64,000 bases of DNA from Phlebopus portentosus (GCA_037892935.1 JAYXKI010000012.1:1488001-1552000); one strand, 5' to 3'; shown: positions 11,801-25,900, numbered from the stretch's first letter. The notes: generated from the sequence alone by a model not told the origin. Program-made: numbers and translations.

Positions 11801-12321
11801 ATCTCGGAGTCCTCGCAATTCTAAAAGCCGGTCGTCGATTAGACTGCATTGTCGATTAATGTCCTGTCTGAGCCTTTTTGTCTTAGGAAGACCTTGCATC
11901 TGATTCGATGAAACGCGCAACTGGCTGACCCTTCCTTCTATAGCCTCAAGTGCGTGGGAATCTGGGATACCCGAATCTAGGATGCCACGCTGAAAACCGC
12001 CCAGTTTTCTGTACTCGGCCTGCAAAAGAACGCAAGGTATCTTGGAGCATATCCACTGCAATCGTCGATCGAGCTACTAAGGATCCTCTGTCGATTTCAG
12101 TGCCACGAGTGCAGTCGACCGTCCTGTCCCTAGAATAAGCACTGATGTGCCGTATACTTTGAAAGATTTCTTTGCACGGGTCCATCGATTCTGTTGTAGA
12201 AGAGTTTCCTTGGGAAGTCGCGCGACGAGCCAGGTGAATGGCCACCTCAGCACCTTCGATGTACCTGCCCCACTGGACATGAATCACAGGTACAAAATCT
12301 CCCGTTCGGCCTCGCAGGCAT
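8812..12321 (-). pseudogene. Plavaka/Tnp2-like CACTA transposase, copy 1, broken
   Basis: The N-terminus starts at 12321 with a C-x-C-x2-C motif (FCTCDSC). A 59-bp GTGCGT...CTAG intron at 11693-11751 restores frame. The core reads FGGTFLGSFRGPDPDVLF, SLNVDFFNIHGNRAG, LHIVGIIPGPREPDLEAINA, RAAIICVVCDLPAARKVA, then a VDPMHNLLLGI motif near 10440. Farther down come PTWISSVPHDFG, LKADEWKVLCTIHLP and 'FGPTHSWWCFPFERLIGFLQ' (9.9-9.5 kb). This is the order of the Tnp2-type transposases of mushroom Plavaka elements, which cut and paste CACTA-class DNA. Single-base indels relative to copy 2 (extra A near 11296, extra C near 10977, changes near 10503 and 10521) break the frame. The part past 9419 is more degraded. 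Clear terminal inverted repeats were not found. Confidence 0.75.
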
Positions 12322-12926
12322 TTTACGGTGAGATGAGATCGAAGCAGGCTGGTCTAAGGAGTCATACATACCCAACTACAGCTAATTTGCAAAATTCTTG
12401 GGAATCATGTGATTTCGTCACTTTTTGCGTCACAAGAGCCTCAAAACACAAATAAAAATCATATCTCACCCAAAACTCGATGGTTTCACATCATCTAAGT
12501 TGCTAAATTCATATTTTCAAAGGGCTTTCATTTAGAAACAAAGATTGAGAAAATAGAGCAAAACATGACCCCCAAATAGCGAAAATATTGTTTTTTACCT
12601 CTTTTTTGCATATACATTTTTTTCTGTACTCCCTGCTGGTCAGCACCTCCCCAAAGCTGTCCAAAATGATAACATGATTATATTATGAATTTACAGTCTG
12701 AATTTGAGTTGAATTATTGTACCAGAATGTGCTGCTTTGAGGCATGCCTGAATCACTCAAAACTTATCATTTCCTCCTAGCCTCCCAAGCACCAGAAAAC
12801 AAAATTCTTATAGGTCAGATTCATACATGTAAATTCATTTCAGATGTAATAGACTAGGTTTATATATTAGCTAGGTCTCAGCTTGCACTGGTGAGCTGAG
12901 AAGATGCTATCTAGAATGGTGCATAC
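12322..12926. other. AT-rich upstream region of the Plavaka-like gene
   Basis: No ORF of note. The region is AT-rich with homopolymer runs, and it lies between the transposase start and the LTR of remnant D. It is repeated almost unchanged at 43972-44572. It probably contains the transposase promoter and one element end, but no terminal repeat was identified. Confidence 0.4.
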
Positions 12927-14677
12927 TGTTAGGTGGATGGCTCAGGGCTGAGTTGAGGCAGGCCAATACAACAACAAATAAGTGTAAATGAGTTAAACCC
13001 AAATACATCGCTCAGGTCAGGCAGCTAAGACAAGGCTTAAGTACAGACCATCGAACACTATGTCAAAGTGAAGGTAAGTAGAATTCAGTAAACTAATAAT
13101 ACAAGAGTAGATACCTATGTTGAAGTGAAGGTAAGTAGAATAGAAAGACAAGGAAACTAAAGAGTCAAACTATCTACTTATATAGACTTTGAGCATGGGA
13201 TAGGTCTACTCTAACAAGAAGTCACATAATAAAGGAATGGGGTGATTAGTGAGCATTGTGGAAAATGATGGAGGGTTCCGGTAAATGGATGAGTAATCAT
13301 TGATAAAAAATAAAAGAAAAGAAAAGAAAATTAAAATAGAAGATAATGTAAGAAAATAAAAGGAAAATGTTCAAGTTCTTACATCACCCCCCCCCCTCAA
13401 GGTTGGGTGTCCCACCAACCACATAAGCCTTCTGATGACGTGAATTTGTACAGTGCTCATAGACTTTGTTGAGGTATTGTTAGTTTTCTTGGAGCCCCAG
13501 GATATTTGCGATAAAAAAATTCCTGAATCAATTCCTATGCATTGTCCTTGACATCGGATTCCGGCTGCCATGTCGCTTCTTCGTATCCAACCTACTTGAC
13601 TAGGAACTGAAGCTTTCCTTGATGTAGATGTGAGTCGAGTATTTCTTCAACCTCGTATTCTTTCTGCTCATCAATGATCACTGGTGGAGGTGAAGGTGGA
13701 GGTGGAGGTGGCTTCTTTTGTGACTCAAAGGACAGTTGGATAGCTGGTTTGAGCAAGATCTCGTGAAGACTGGGTGGAACCTTCTTCCATGTCTTCAGTA
13801 ATCCGAGTCTGTACGTGCTCGCACCAACCTTTCTACGACCTCAAAGGGACTGAACCACTTGTTGTCCATCTTCTTCGTTAGTCAGATCGATCTTGATATT
13901 TTGTCCATCTAAGAAGACCTTTTTGTCCAGCCTCATAATCAACAGATTTCCCAGCATGACAGTCGTAGAAATATTTCATGTCTTCATTTGCCTGGGTTAA
14001 GTTACTCTGGGTGAGCTCATGTACTTCTTTGACATGTTTGGCAAACTCTTCCGCTGACAGATTTGACAATGCCGTTCTAACTCCCATAAAGTCCAAGGGG
14101 TGCATTCCAGTATTAATGAAGAAAGGGTTAGCTTCGTTGGCTGAATGCTCATAGTTGTTGTATGTAAATTCTGCAAGAGCTAGCTAGTCCACCCAGTCCA
14201 ATTGTCAATAATTGATGTACAAGCAGAGGTATTGTTCAAGCTCTTGGTTAACCCTCTCCATCTGTCCCATCTGTCTGTGGGTGATACGCTGTCAACAGGT
14301 TGTCTTCAATATGAAGGAGCTTATATAATCTCCTTCATCATTTTAACATTGAATTGCACTCCTCAGTCATGGATGATCTTTCAAGGCTAGAGTCCATGTA
14401 GCTGGAAGATATGGTCCCTGTAGATCCTTGCCATACCTTCAGCTATTAACTTCATTGTCATTGGGATTGCATAGATTTGTTTACTAAAGTGATCAACTAC
14501 AATGCAAACTGCATTAAACCCATTCAACTCTGGTAATTTCTGATCAGGTCAACCATGACAATTTGCCATAGCGCTTCTGGCATTCCTAGTTAGGGGTATA
14601 AAACCTTTTCTCTCATTGTCCTGAGAGCCTTCATTTGCTGGCAATAGTTACACCTCGCATATACACCTGCACATTGT
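12927..14677 (-). mobile_element. Remnant D: old chromovirus, 3' part, copy 1
   Basis: A 457-bp LTR (12927-13383, TG...CA ends, minus orientation) is followed by a decayed chromodomain, GPY/F region and integrase on the minus strand up to about 14677, where homology stops inside the integrase zinc-binding region. It is clearly the same family as E1-E3, but many CpG sites have become TpG or CpA and several stops interrupt the frame. Only the 3' end of the element survives. The same remnant recurs at 44573-46315. Confidence 0.8.
13384..14677 (-). pseudogene. Decayed integrase-chromodomain of remnant D, copy 1
   Basis: Translated pieces include 'NLSAEEFAKHVKEVHELTQ' (13.9-14.1 kb), a GPF-like 'FSPFEVV', a proline-rich run and 'YEVEEILDSHLHQGKLQFLVK' equivalents. 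The frame is broken by stops and indels. Compared with the intact E2 protein these parts map to roughly residues 855-1270. Not functional. Confidence 0.75.
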
Positions 14678-15901
14678 AGACTATCAGACTCTCCTAGATA
14701 GGGACAAAGGCAGTGGTGGTGGCATTTGACCATAGGGAGGCAATGTCAAAGGTGTCGAGAGGGAAAAGGGGAAGTCCTACCAGATCTGCAGACTTCTACA
14801 GACTTTCAGAAGCGACACTCAGCTCAGATGCACAGAGATCCAGGTGTCAGCCGGATCTGCCGCACCATGTCGAATAACTCACTGCGGTGATGCGAACCTC
14901 AGCCATATCCGAAAGGATGAGTAGGCACCGCTGAATCGAACTGAACCAGCGAGGGGGTCGGAGCAGTGGGCCGTGTGCGGTAGCGTGAAGGAGAAACCCA
15001 CTTGAAATAGAAATGGTGTCGGTGGTCAAACAATGCTGAGACGGCAGAGGCAGCGAGATATAAGAAACTGGATTCAGATAGATGGGGAGGCGCTGGTGCT
15101 GGTGGCAGCAGCAGTTATAAGAAGAGTGACAGCTGCGTCGAGACATTGAGGAAGTATCACAAACAGTCTAAACTGGATGACGTGAGCAATCGTAAGGGGA
15201 TTCTGATGCAGATAAAAGTCAAAAACCCTGAGGGCAATTACTAGAAGAGTGACAGCTGCGATGGGGCATTAAGGAAGTATCATAAATGGTCTAAATGCCA
15301 GTTGGTGGCAAAGGAGCTCAGAAAGGGGTCTTGGATGTGGGGAGAAATTGAAGATCCTGGGAGTAATTACTTGTAGAAGAGTGATAGCTGTGCAAAAAGG
15401 GAAATGTCCAGGTCGGCGAGCAAGCTTAGTAGCTTCTCTTGCACTTCTAGGTATGTAAGGTTACTCGGTGGTGGATTCTATCATGACAATGCCCACTTCT
15501 GCAAGATGGGGGCCCCACCATCAGGACGGGATTGGTGGGGGCACATGACCAGGAAATCGCCAGATCTGGCTATCTAGTTCTCTGTACCCACTGACTTCTT
15601 GAAGGGGGATCCCTACTTGTGGTTGGGTTTTAGTAGCTGCATCTTAGAGTGTATATCTGCTGCTTTTTTAGGATAGATACATGCTCTCTATATATACTAT
15701 GAGTCCTTGATAGGATATATCACTAAGACAGTGGGTGGCGAGGCATGACAGGTGTGCCACGATGGCAGGGGCCGCTGCCGAGATGCACCACCAAGTCACT
15801 AAGACCTAGGAGTGCCCCAATCAGAACAGCAGATGCTGGTAGGTCATGTTGAATGTCGGGACTGTTTAGATCAGTCAGGGTGCACCCTATGTGAATCTGA
15901 A
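14678..15901. other. Unique spacer with a ~126-bp short tandem repeat
   Basis: No gene is supported; minus-strand frames such as 14847-15146 lack motifs. GAAGAGTGACAGCTGCG-type units recur near 15121, 15244 and 15375. This is the partner of 46316-47534, where the repeat is cleaner. Confidence 0.45.
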
Positions 15902-16335
15902 TGTAAGGACTCGAACATTTTCCTTTTCTTTTTTCTTATGTCATCATTCATTTTAATATTCTTTTTTTCTTTTCTTTTATTTTTTTTCTTATGCGCTTAT
16001 TCATCCAATTACCGGAACATTCCACAACATTCTATCACGCTCACTAATCATCTCATTCCTTATCATGTGACTTCCTATTAGAGTAGACCTTTCCATAGCA
16101 CTCAAAGTCTATATAAGTAGATAGTTTGACTCTTTCGTTCCTTGTCTCTTCTATTCTACTTACCTTCACTGCGACATAGGTATCTACTCTTGTATTATTA
16201 GTTTGCTGAATTCTACTTACCTTCACTGCGACATAGCGTCGTACACGCCACATAATGGCGACTCGTGTTAGCCAGTTGTTTGTTGTTTGTGTTGACCGCC
16301 TCGAGATCGACGCCCGTTAGTCTCGCCGCCTAACA
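15902..16335 (+). repeat. Lone LTR (TGTAAGG...CTAACA), copy 1
   Basis: A complete LTR of the E1 type, 434 bp with noise. It is followed by 67 bp of element leader (16336-16402, starting TAATAGAAAGACC) and then directly by the 5' LTR of E1. It is either the leftover 5' end of another copy into which E1 inserted or the product of LTR recombination. Confidence 0.8.
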
Positions 16336-16402
16336 TAATAGAAAGACCTACTCTCAGACCTGTGGTTTAACCACTCGTTTGTCGCTACTCCACGCAGGAG
16401 AC

Positions 16403-16844
16403 TGTAAGGACTCACGAACATTTTCCTTTTCTTTTCTTATGTCATCACTCATTTTAATCACTCCTTTTCCTTTTCTTTTATTTTTTCTTATGCGCTTACT
16501 CATCCAATTGCTGGAACATTCCACCATGGCAATGTTCTATCACGCTCACTAATCATCTCATTCTTTGTCATGTGACTTCCTAATAGAGTGTGACCTTTCC
16601 CGCGCTCAAAGTCTATATAAGGCGAATGGTTACTGACTCTTTCGTTCCTTGTCTTTCTTATTCTACTCTCTTACCTTCTCACTGCGTACATAGGTATCTG
16701 CTCTTGTGTTATTAGTTTGCTGAATTCTACTTACCTTCACTGCGACATATGCGTGCGTATAGCCCGGCGACTCGCGTTAGCCAGTTGTTTGTTGTTTGTG
16801 TTGGCCGCCTCGAGATCGACACCCGTTAGTCTCGCCGCCTAACA
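16403..16844 (+). repeat. E1 5' LTR, copy 1
   Basis: TGTAAGG...CCTAACA ends. It is 442 bp against 420 bp in copy 2; the extra length is scattered insertions (for example around 16620-16700). Confidence 0.85.
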
Positions 16845-17250
16845 TAATAGAAAGACCTTACTCTCAAACCCGTGGTTTAACCACTCGTTTGTCGCTACTC
16901 CACGCAGGAGACACATCGACGGTCAACGGCCGCGCCCATCCCGGATTTATCCGAGCAACCCCTATCTTGCCCGCCAAGGTCCGACTGACTTTGAGCGTGT
17001 CCAGATAGTTCCCGAAAACAAACAATCAACCCCTCCAATCGTGGCGCTCCGAATCACTCTTCTGTGGAACTCGCATCAGACGTTCTCGTGGGTGACTCAT
17101 AGAGTCCAATCTCATCATCAAACATCTCGTTCATCATCTACCTCGGTGCCTTCCGACTAGTCATCAATTTCAAAGACGAGCCGGTCATCCGAAGTCGGTC
17201 CCGTCAGAGACACCGTACCGAACTCGGCTCCACCCCCACGGCCTATCGAG

Positions 17251-18723
17251 GTGGATCTAACTGCACCACCAGCGGGCGGCTCTCCCCGACAAACTGTAGG
17301 TGGAGCGCGTCACGAGGACATCACATTGTCCAGCCAGGTGATCAAAATCTTTACTGCCTGGTGGGACGAGAAACGTCTGAAGAAGTGGTACTCTGACAGA
17401 GGAGGAAGAGAATGGCTTTATTGGCGGGGCAAAGCGAGAGGGAGACATAGACAGATCCTGCACCCCCTACCCCCACGCGATAAACGGCTCCTTTACTCAG
17501 GGCCATCAACATCGACAGGCCAGACGACAGCTCCACCTATAGCACCTTCATTGTCTTTCACTTAAAATCCACGAGAACCTGCTCCGCTCATACCAACAGA
17601 CGAAGAAGAGGAAGACGAAGAAGAAGAGCAAGAAGATGTCGTTGTCGAAGGAGTCAATAACGGACCTTTGCTACAGCGATCGCACTAGCGCTCTCAGGCA
17701 GCAGGAGAAGGCACGGGCCAAGGATCAAAGTCAAACAAGGTTTATATCGCCAAGCCCCGAGATTTCGATGGCGAGCACGGATATGTCGGACTTCAAACGA
17801 GAGCTGCGCCTGTATGTCTATGCATCAGAGTCCGGAGTTTGAGGACAAGCAAAGCAAAGATCATGTTCGCTCTGTCGTATATGAAGAGCGGTGCTGCGGC
17901 GAGCTGGGCGGAAAGCTACACGAGTGGTGCAATCGATGAACATGGTAAGATAGCATTCAAGGACACTTGGGACGCTTTCCTAAAGAAGCTCGATACCTCG
18001 TTCGACGACCCGGCCCGGTCTCAAAAAGCATTTGAATGACTCGACGCGATGTATCAAGGCGATCTCAATGCAGATGAATTCTTCAACAAGTTTGACATTT
18101 GCCGAGTGGATGCTGGACTGGCACGGAGGCTCAGTGACGAATGGCTGATGAGTCGCCCTCAAGAGGGCTCTGAACCCGAAGGTGGTCGAAGGTATCATGC
18201 ATTTACCCAACGAGCCAACGACGTACGAGGAATTCAAGAAGGCTGCAGTCAAGGTTGACAGGGTCGAGCGCCAGATCAGAGATCTGATGGCCGAATGCCG
18301 GAGGAAGACAATCAGCTCGACAATCATGAAACCAGCACCGCCACCATTGAAATGTCAAACACCACCTCAACAAGCAGCTCGCCCCTTTGCTCCACCCGCC
18401 CAAGATCGTCATGATGCCACTGGAGTAACATATGGAGGCTTAGGTCAGCCGATGGATGTGATGATGAACCAGGCGCGCTGTACACGCGCTTGCTATAAGT
18501 GTGGTCAGGTAGGCCACTACATCCGGGAATGCCCCTGAGGCCGTGAAGCAATACGTGCAATTATTGCGGCCTTTGTTCCAGCAGACAGAAAGGCGCTCTT
18601 TGAGGAACTCGGCCAGGCAAAAGAATCCTCCTTTGAAGAGGTCGACGACGTTGATGTACGAGCGGTACCTGCTGAGCTGGAAGAACTCGTAGAAGGCGAG
18701 GGTTTTCTAGAAGACCAGACGTA
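17251..18723 (+). pseudogene. E1 gag, copy 1, frame broken
   Basis: Pieces of the Gag protein: the N-terminal 'AGGSPRQTVGG' equivalent, the acidic E/D run, the capsid-like 'KIMFALSYMKSGAAASWAESY', then 'MYQGDLNADEFFNKFDICRVDAGL' equivalents and the zinc knuckle CYKCGQVGHYIREC (about 18490-18534). The in-frame TGA after 'KAFE' is present (about 18037). The GGGTTTT heptamer is at 18700-18706. Compared with copy 2 there are several single-base insertions. Confidence 0.75.
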
Positions 18724-21700
18724 GATGTCGGAACGACTGGTCAATCACCTAAAGGATTCTTTTCATCGGACTCGTTAAAATATAATCGTCCTGTTGTACA
18801 ATACCAAGATGCGAATATCAGTGATGGTTTCACCCTTCGAAAACTCCTTACCGATGTGATACCTGATGAACCTGAAGTGGACGATGATGACTTCGACGTC
18901 TACACAGATTTGTTGGTTAGAAAAAGTGAATGCGCAAGCAGGCCAATTTGAACGAGCTTAGTGTGGAAGAGCGGAATCAAACCGCTATAAAAAATGAGGT
19001 TGAGGCGGAAGCACCTTACCGCGAGAACGTTGTTGCTCAGGCTAACGATACTGAAGCAGTATGGGATGTGGTTGGCAGACGCGCGGCTGAGGTATGGCGC
19101 AAGGGCATAGTGGAGCAGATCAATTCATCCGGAGGGCGGGAGGAAAGGAGTTGGATGCTTTCGTTAGCATCGTACATCCAAAGATAGCGGGCGATGATGA
19201 AGTAGATTTGTCAAACCCTCTACTCGAAGAGGAAAACTTCATCGATGCTCATGCGCTAATTGACTCGGGATGCACGGGTTCATGTATCGATAGAGGGCTT
19301 TGTCAAAACGATACGTGGTTTCCCCACCCAAGGTACATTCTGCCTAGACCAGTCTTCAATGCTGACGGAACAAGCAATGAGGGCGGGATTGATCAAGGAA
19401 TATGTAAGTCGTACGAATGTTCTTTGGGAAACACGAAGAGGAGATACGACTGGCAGTGACATCCTTAGCATCGAAGCAACATCTTCCTCGGACATGACTG
19501 GTTGACGAAGCACAATCCTGAGATCGACTGGAGGTCAGGAACAGGTCAAGTTCACGCGTTGCCCTGACGAATGTGAGTCGTCACTACCGAGTGAGGAGAT
19601 AGACGGAGAATTTGTGAGGAATGTGCAGATGAAGGAAGCGGCGAAGTGGCCACCTTATCTGGAAAGAATACGCAGACGTCTTTAGTGAAGAAAATCGGCT
19701 GGAACGCCTACCAAACCATCGAACGTGGGACCATGCTATCGACTTGAAGCCAGATTTTAAGCCTAGCGATTGCAAGGTTTACCCATTGTCGCCGAAAGAA
19801 CAAGAGGCAATGAAGGAGTTCATCGAAGAGAACCTAGCATCCAGGACGCATCCGACAGTCGAAATCCCCCGATGGCATCTCCGTTCTTCTTTTTACCTTC
19901 AAGAAGGAAGATGGGAGCCTACGAGCAATCCAAGACTATCGAAAGTTTAACGAAGGAACGGTTAAGAACAAATACCTGTTGCCATTGATAAATGAGCTCA
20001 ATGGGATAAGGTCAGAGTCATGCGAAATACATCACGAAGCTCGACGTTCGCTGGGATATTACAACATTCGGATTCATGAGGGCGATGAGTGGAAGGCGGC
20101 GTTTAGGGACGAATTTTAGGCTTATTCGAACCAACGGTCATGTTTTTCGGATTATGCAATGCGCCGCGCGACATGTCCAAGGTTCCATGAACGATATCTT
20201 TCGAGAAATGATCCATGAGGGTATCGTCATCATTTACCTCGACGACATCCTCATTTTCTCGAACGATTTGGAAGAACATCGCCAACACACCAAACGAGTC
20301 TTTGAGATCCTGCGTAAAAATGGACTTTTCCCTGAAGCCACAGAAATGTGAGTTCGAGGTTGATACAGTTAAACATCTCGGACACATCATCGGTAATGGC
20401 GAGGTTCGAATGGACCCGAAAAAGACAACAGCGGTTCAGGAGTGGCCAATCCCGCGTAAACGTTGACGAACTGCAACAATTCCTGGGACTAGGGAATTGG
20501 ATTTGCGGCGAGTTAAGTAAAGGACTATAGCTCTGTCGTTAAACCCCTGGCAGGCGGCTGGCGGGTAAGGTGGAGTCGGAAGTGGGGAGAGGAGGAACAA
20601 CGAGCTTTCGAAGAGTTGAAGGGTCGGTTAGAGTAGTCCCCCGGTTCTAGCAGCCATCCTGAACGAGGAGGGGTCCTTTCCGAATTAAAGCAGATGCGTC
20701 GGACACTGCGTCTGGAGGAAAACTCCTTCAGAAACAAGACAACAAGTGGAAAGTGATAGCCTATCGATCGTCGACCTTCTTGGAGGCTGAGCAGAATTAC
20801 GAGATCTATGACAAAGAGATGCTCGCAATCGTGTCAAACTCCTCAAGGAATGGCGACAGTACCTTCAAGCGAGCCAAAGAAACCCTTTGAAGTATGGACT
20901 GATCATCGCTAAATCTGACATACTTCCGATCTCCTCAGAGAAGCTGAATCGTCGACAAGCTCGTTGGCGGCTCGATTCTAGCCGAGTTTGACTTCACGCT
21001 TGGTGCACAAGCCAGGGAAGACACTAGGCAAGGCAGACATATTATTGTCGCGGCACGAGCAGACTACAACAGAGAGCGAACGGGATAATGAAGAACGTCC
21101 ACGTTCATTAGAGATGAATGGCTGGTCAGAGGAACGGTGGAGACGTCAAAGGGATGTGCTGATTGAAAATATTTGAAAGGCACAGAAAGCAGAGGTGAAC
21201 GAGGGAAGAGAGACCGGCGAACTTAGTGCTCGTAGATGGGTTGTGGAAAAAAGGAGGTGACGGGGTTAAACTTCTCGATGACGAAGATGAAGCTAGTTTC
21301 AAAACGTTTTCATACCGACGAGTGTGAGGGAGGAAGTGATGAGGGGAGTGTCACGACTCGACATTGGCAGAGAAGGCCACCCAGGAGCGAACAAAACCGT
21401 TGCGCTAGCGAACAGGAGTTTCTGGTGGCCTAACATGTACGTCGACGTCAGAAAATATGTGCGAGGATGCGATCGTTGTCAGCGAATGAAGGCCCTCAGA
21501 GCGACAAGGGCAAAGGTTTTGCGACCCTAACGAGGTACCGGAGGCGCCCTGGCAAGTTGTCACGGTCGACCTGATCGGAGAGTTGCCGAGTCAAATGGAT
21601 TCAATGCATTTGTGTGGTAGTCGATCGCTTTAGCAAACAAATCCATGCGATACCAACGACGACAAAATTGATAGGCAGAAGGAATGGCCAAGATTTACAG

Positions 21701-22489
21701 GGACCATGTCTTCCGGTTGCACGGCTTACCTCGAAAGATCATCCACGACCGAGGAGTACAGTTTGATGCAAAGATGATGAGGGAGTTGTACAAACTCCTT
21801 CACATCGAAGGCAATCCGTCAACGGCGTACCACCCTCAAACGGACGGACAGACAGAACGAGTTAATCAAGAACTCGAACAGTACCTTCGACTATACGTCA
21901 ACCATCGACAACGGACTGGGCGGACTGGCTAGCTCTCGCAGAGTTTGCTACACAACAATCGTGAACATTCGGCGAGCAAACTATCACCCTTCTTCGTCAA
22001 CACGGGACAACACCCTTCAGACTTCACGGGCGTTGGAACGACTTCGTCCAATCTATCGGCAGAAGAGTTTGCCAAACATGTCAAGGGAATACACGAACTC
22101 GCTCAGGCCAATCTGACTCAGGCCAATGAAGACATGAAGCGCTTTACGATCGTCACGCCGGAAATCGATAGTCTATGAGATGGGACAAAGGTCTTCTTAG
22201 ATGGTCGAAACATAAAGACAATCCGACCGACGAAGAAGATGGATGACAAATGGTTTGGCCCATTCGAGGTTATGGAAAGGGTGGGCGCGAGCGCATATAA
22301 GCTAAAGATCCCGAAGACATGGAAACACGTTCATCCCGTCTTTAACGAGATCCTGCTCAAACCGGCCGTTCAACCGTCTTTCGAATCACAAAGAAGCCGC
22401 CTCCACCCCCACCAGTGATCATTGACGAACAAGAAGAGTACGAGGTTGAAGAAATACTCGACTCACGTCTACATCGAGGAAGGCTCCAG
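18707..22489 (+). pseudogene. E1 pol, copy 1, frame broken
   Basis: Protease, reverse transcriptase ('GIVIIYLDDILIFS' near 20220), RNase H, integrase (21.3-22.0 kb) and the start of the chromodomain can be followed in changing frames. At about 20601 this copy reads CAA CGA GCT where copy 2 reads CAA TGA GCT. It is truncated at 22489 by E2. Confidence 0.75.
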
Positions 22490-22896
22490 TGTTAGGCGGA
22501 CAGCTCAAGGACTGAGTCGAGGGGGGGGCAGGCCAACACAACAACAAACAAGCGTGAATGAGATAATCCCAAACACGTCGCTCAGGTCAAGACAGCTAAG
22601 ACGAGGCTTAAGTCCAGACCGTCGAACGCTAGGTCGCAGTGAAGGTAAGTAGAATAAAAAGACAAGGAACGAAAGAGTCAAACTATCTATCTTATATAGA
22701 CTTTGGGCGTGGGAAAGGTCTACCCTAATGGGAAGTCACATGACAAGGAATGGGATAATTAGTAAGCGTGATAGAACATTGTGGAATGTTCCGGCAAAAG
22801 GATGAATAAGCGCATAAGAAAATAAAAGAAAAGAAAAAGAATATTAAAATAAATGGTGACGTCAGAAAAGAAAAGGAAAATGTTCGAGTCCTTACA
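22490..22896 (-). repeat. E2 3' LTR, copy 1
   Basis: TGTTAGG...CCTTACA in plus-strand reading. It is the downstream LTR of the minus-strand element and is followed inward by the polypurine tract. Confidence 0.85.
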
Positions 22897-22903
22897 TCAC
22901 CCC

Positions 22904-25900
22904 TCAGCCTTCAAGGTTGGGCGTCCCGACCAACCACATAAGCCTTCTGAGGACGTGAACTTGTACAGCGCTCGCAGGCTTTGTCGAGGTATCGTTAACT
23001 TCCTTGGAGCTCCATGGATGCTCGCGGTAGAATTCTTGAATTGACTCCTGCGCATTATCCTTGACGTCGGATTCTGGCTGCCAAGTCGCTTCCTCATATC
23101 CAACCCACTTGACCAAGAATTGGAGCTTGCCTCGATGCAGACGCGAGTCGAGTATTTCTTCAACCTCGTACTCTTCCTGCTCATCAATGATCACTGGCGG
23201 TGGTGGAGGTGGTTTCTTCTGCGATTCAAAGGACGGTTGGACAGCTGGTTTGAGCAAGATCTCATTGAAAACTGGATGGACCTTCTTCCAGGTCTTCGGT
23301 AGTTTGAGTCTGTATGCGCTTGCGCCAACCTTTTCCACTACCTCGAAGGGACCAAACCATTTATCATCCATCTTCTTCATCGGTCGGATCGTCTTGATAT
23401 TTCGTCCATCTAAGAAGACTTTCTGCCCTGCCTCATAGGTAATGGACTTCCCAGCATGGCGGTCGTAGAAACGCTTCATGTCTTCGTTTGCTTGGGTTAG
23501 GTTACCTTGGCGAGTTCGTGCACCTCCTTGACATGTTTGGCAAATTCTTCTGCTGACAGGTTCGATAATGCCGTTCCAACCCCGTGAAGTCTAAGGGGTG
23601 CATTCCCGTATTGACGAAGAAGGGAGATAGCTTCGTCGCTGAATGTTCACGATTGTTGTATGCGAATTCTGCGAGAGCCAGCCAGTCCGCCCAGTCCGAC
23701 TGCCGATGGTTGACGTATAGCCGCAGGTACTGTTCTAGTTCCTGATTAACCCGCTCTGTCTGTCCGTCAGTTTGTGGGTGATACGCTGTCGATGGGTTGC
23801 CTTCAATGTGGAGAGGCTTGTACAACTCCTTCATCATCTTTGCGTCGAATTGCACCCCTCGGTCATGAATGATCTTCCGTGGTAGTCCGTGTAATCGGAA
23901 GACATGGTCTCTGTAGATCCTAGCCATGCCTTCCGCCGATAACTTTGTCGTTGTTGGAATTGCATGGATTTGTTTGCTAAAGCGATCGACCACTACGCAA
24001 ATCGCATTGAACCCATTCGATTCTGGCAACTCTCCGATTAGGTCGACCGTGACAATCTGCCATGGCGCCTCCGGCACCTCATTAGGGTGCAAAACCTTTG
24101 CTCTCGTTGTCCTTAGAGCCTTCGTCCGCTGACAACGATCACACCCCCGCACGTACACCCGCACATCTGCACTCATCCTCGGCCACCAGTACCTGCGTGC
24201 TATCAGCTGGATCGTCTTTGTTGCTCCTGGATGTCCTGCCAGGGTCGAGTCATGGTGTTCCTTCATGACGTCCTCTCTGATGCTCGCTGGTACATATAGT
24301 CGGTGGCCCTTTCTCCACATGTCCCCTCTCTTCTCGACGTCCTTCGGCCTCACTCCCTCGTCCTCTTGTTCTCTGCGCTTCCACAACCTTTTCAACGAGT
24401 ACTTCTCTTGACGTCTGAACCATTCCTCTAACCAGCCATTCCTTCTTGATGAAAGTCACGTTCTCATTATCGCGCTCGCCCTTGTCATAATCCGCCCGGC
24501 GTGACAACAGATCAGCTTTCCCAATGTCTTTCCGGGTTTATGGACTAGCGTGAAATCGAACTCAGCTAAATCGAGTCGCCAACGAGCTTGTCGACGATTT
24601 AACTTCTGCGGTGATCGGAAGTACGTTAGATTTGCATGGTCTGTCCATACCTCAAAAGGTTGGTTAGCTCCCTGGAGATATTGTCGCCATTCCTTTAGGG
24701 CTTGAACGATGGCGAGCATTTTCACTGTTGTAAATCTCATAGTTTCGCTCTGCCTCTAGGAATGTTGACGACCGATGACCAGCGATCACCTTCCATTTAC
24801 CGTCTTGTTTCTGAAGAAGGACTCCACCAGTCATAAAGTCCGACGCATCTGCTTCTACACGGAAAGGGTCCTCGTTGTTGGGTATCGCTAACACGGGAGG
24901 ACTACTCAAACTAGCGCTTCAATTCCTCAAATGCTGCCTGCTCATCTTCGCCCCATTTCCATTCCACCTTACCACGTTAGGGTAGTCAAGGGTTTGACGA
25001 CCGAACTGTAATCCTTAACAAAACGTCGCAACCAATTTCCTAATCCCAGGAATTGTTGCAGTTCGTGGACGTTCCTTGGAACTGGCCAGTCCTGTACTGC
25101 TGCACGTCTTCTTGGGATCCATTCGAACTTCACCATTGCCAATAATGTGCCCGAGGTACTTGACTGTATCAACTTCGAACTCGCACTTCTGCGGCTTTAG
25201 GAAAAGTCCGTTTGGCGAAGGATCTCAAAGACTCGTTTAGTGCGTCTGCGGTGTTCTTCTAGATCATTCGGAGAAGATGAGAATGTCATCGAGGTAAATG
25301 ATGACGATACCCTCTCATGAATTAGCTCCCGAAAAGATGTCATTCATAAAGCCTTGGAACGTCGCTGGCGCATTACACAAGCCAAAGAACATGACCGTGG
25401 GTTCGAAATGAAGCCTAGATTTGTCCGGAACGCTGCCTTCCACTCGTCTCCCTCGCGAATCCGGATGTTGTAGTATCCCCAACGAACGTCGAGCTTCGTG
25501 ATGTACCTTGCACATCCTTAACCTTGTCGATGAGCTCATTTATCAGTGGCAACAGGTATTTGTTCTTGACCGTTCCTTCATTGAGCTTTTGATAGTCTTG
25601 GATTGCTCGTAAGCTCCCATCCTCTTTCTTGATAAAGAAGAATGGTGACGCCATTGGAGACTTCGACTGTCGGATACGTCCTGATGCTAGGTTTTCCTCA
25701 ATGAACTCTCTCATCGCTTCTTGTTCTTTTGGCGATAACGGGTAAACCTTGCAGTCACTGGGTTTGAAATCCGGTTTCAGGTCAATAGCGTGGTCCCACG
25801 TTCGGATGTGGTTTGGTAAGCGTTCGAACGATTCCTCACTAAAGACGTCGGTGTATTCCTGCAGGTAAGGTGGCCATTTTGCCGCTTCCTTCATCCGCAC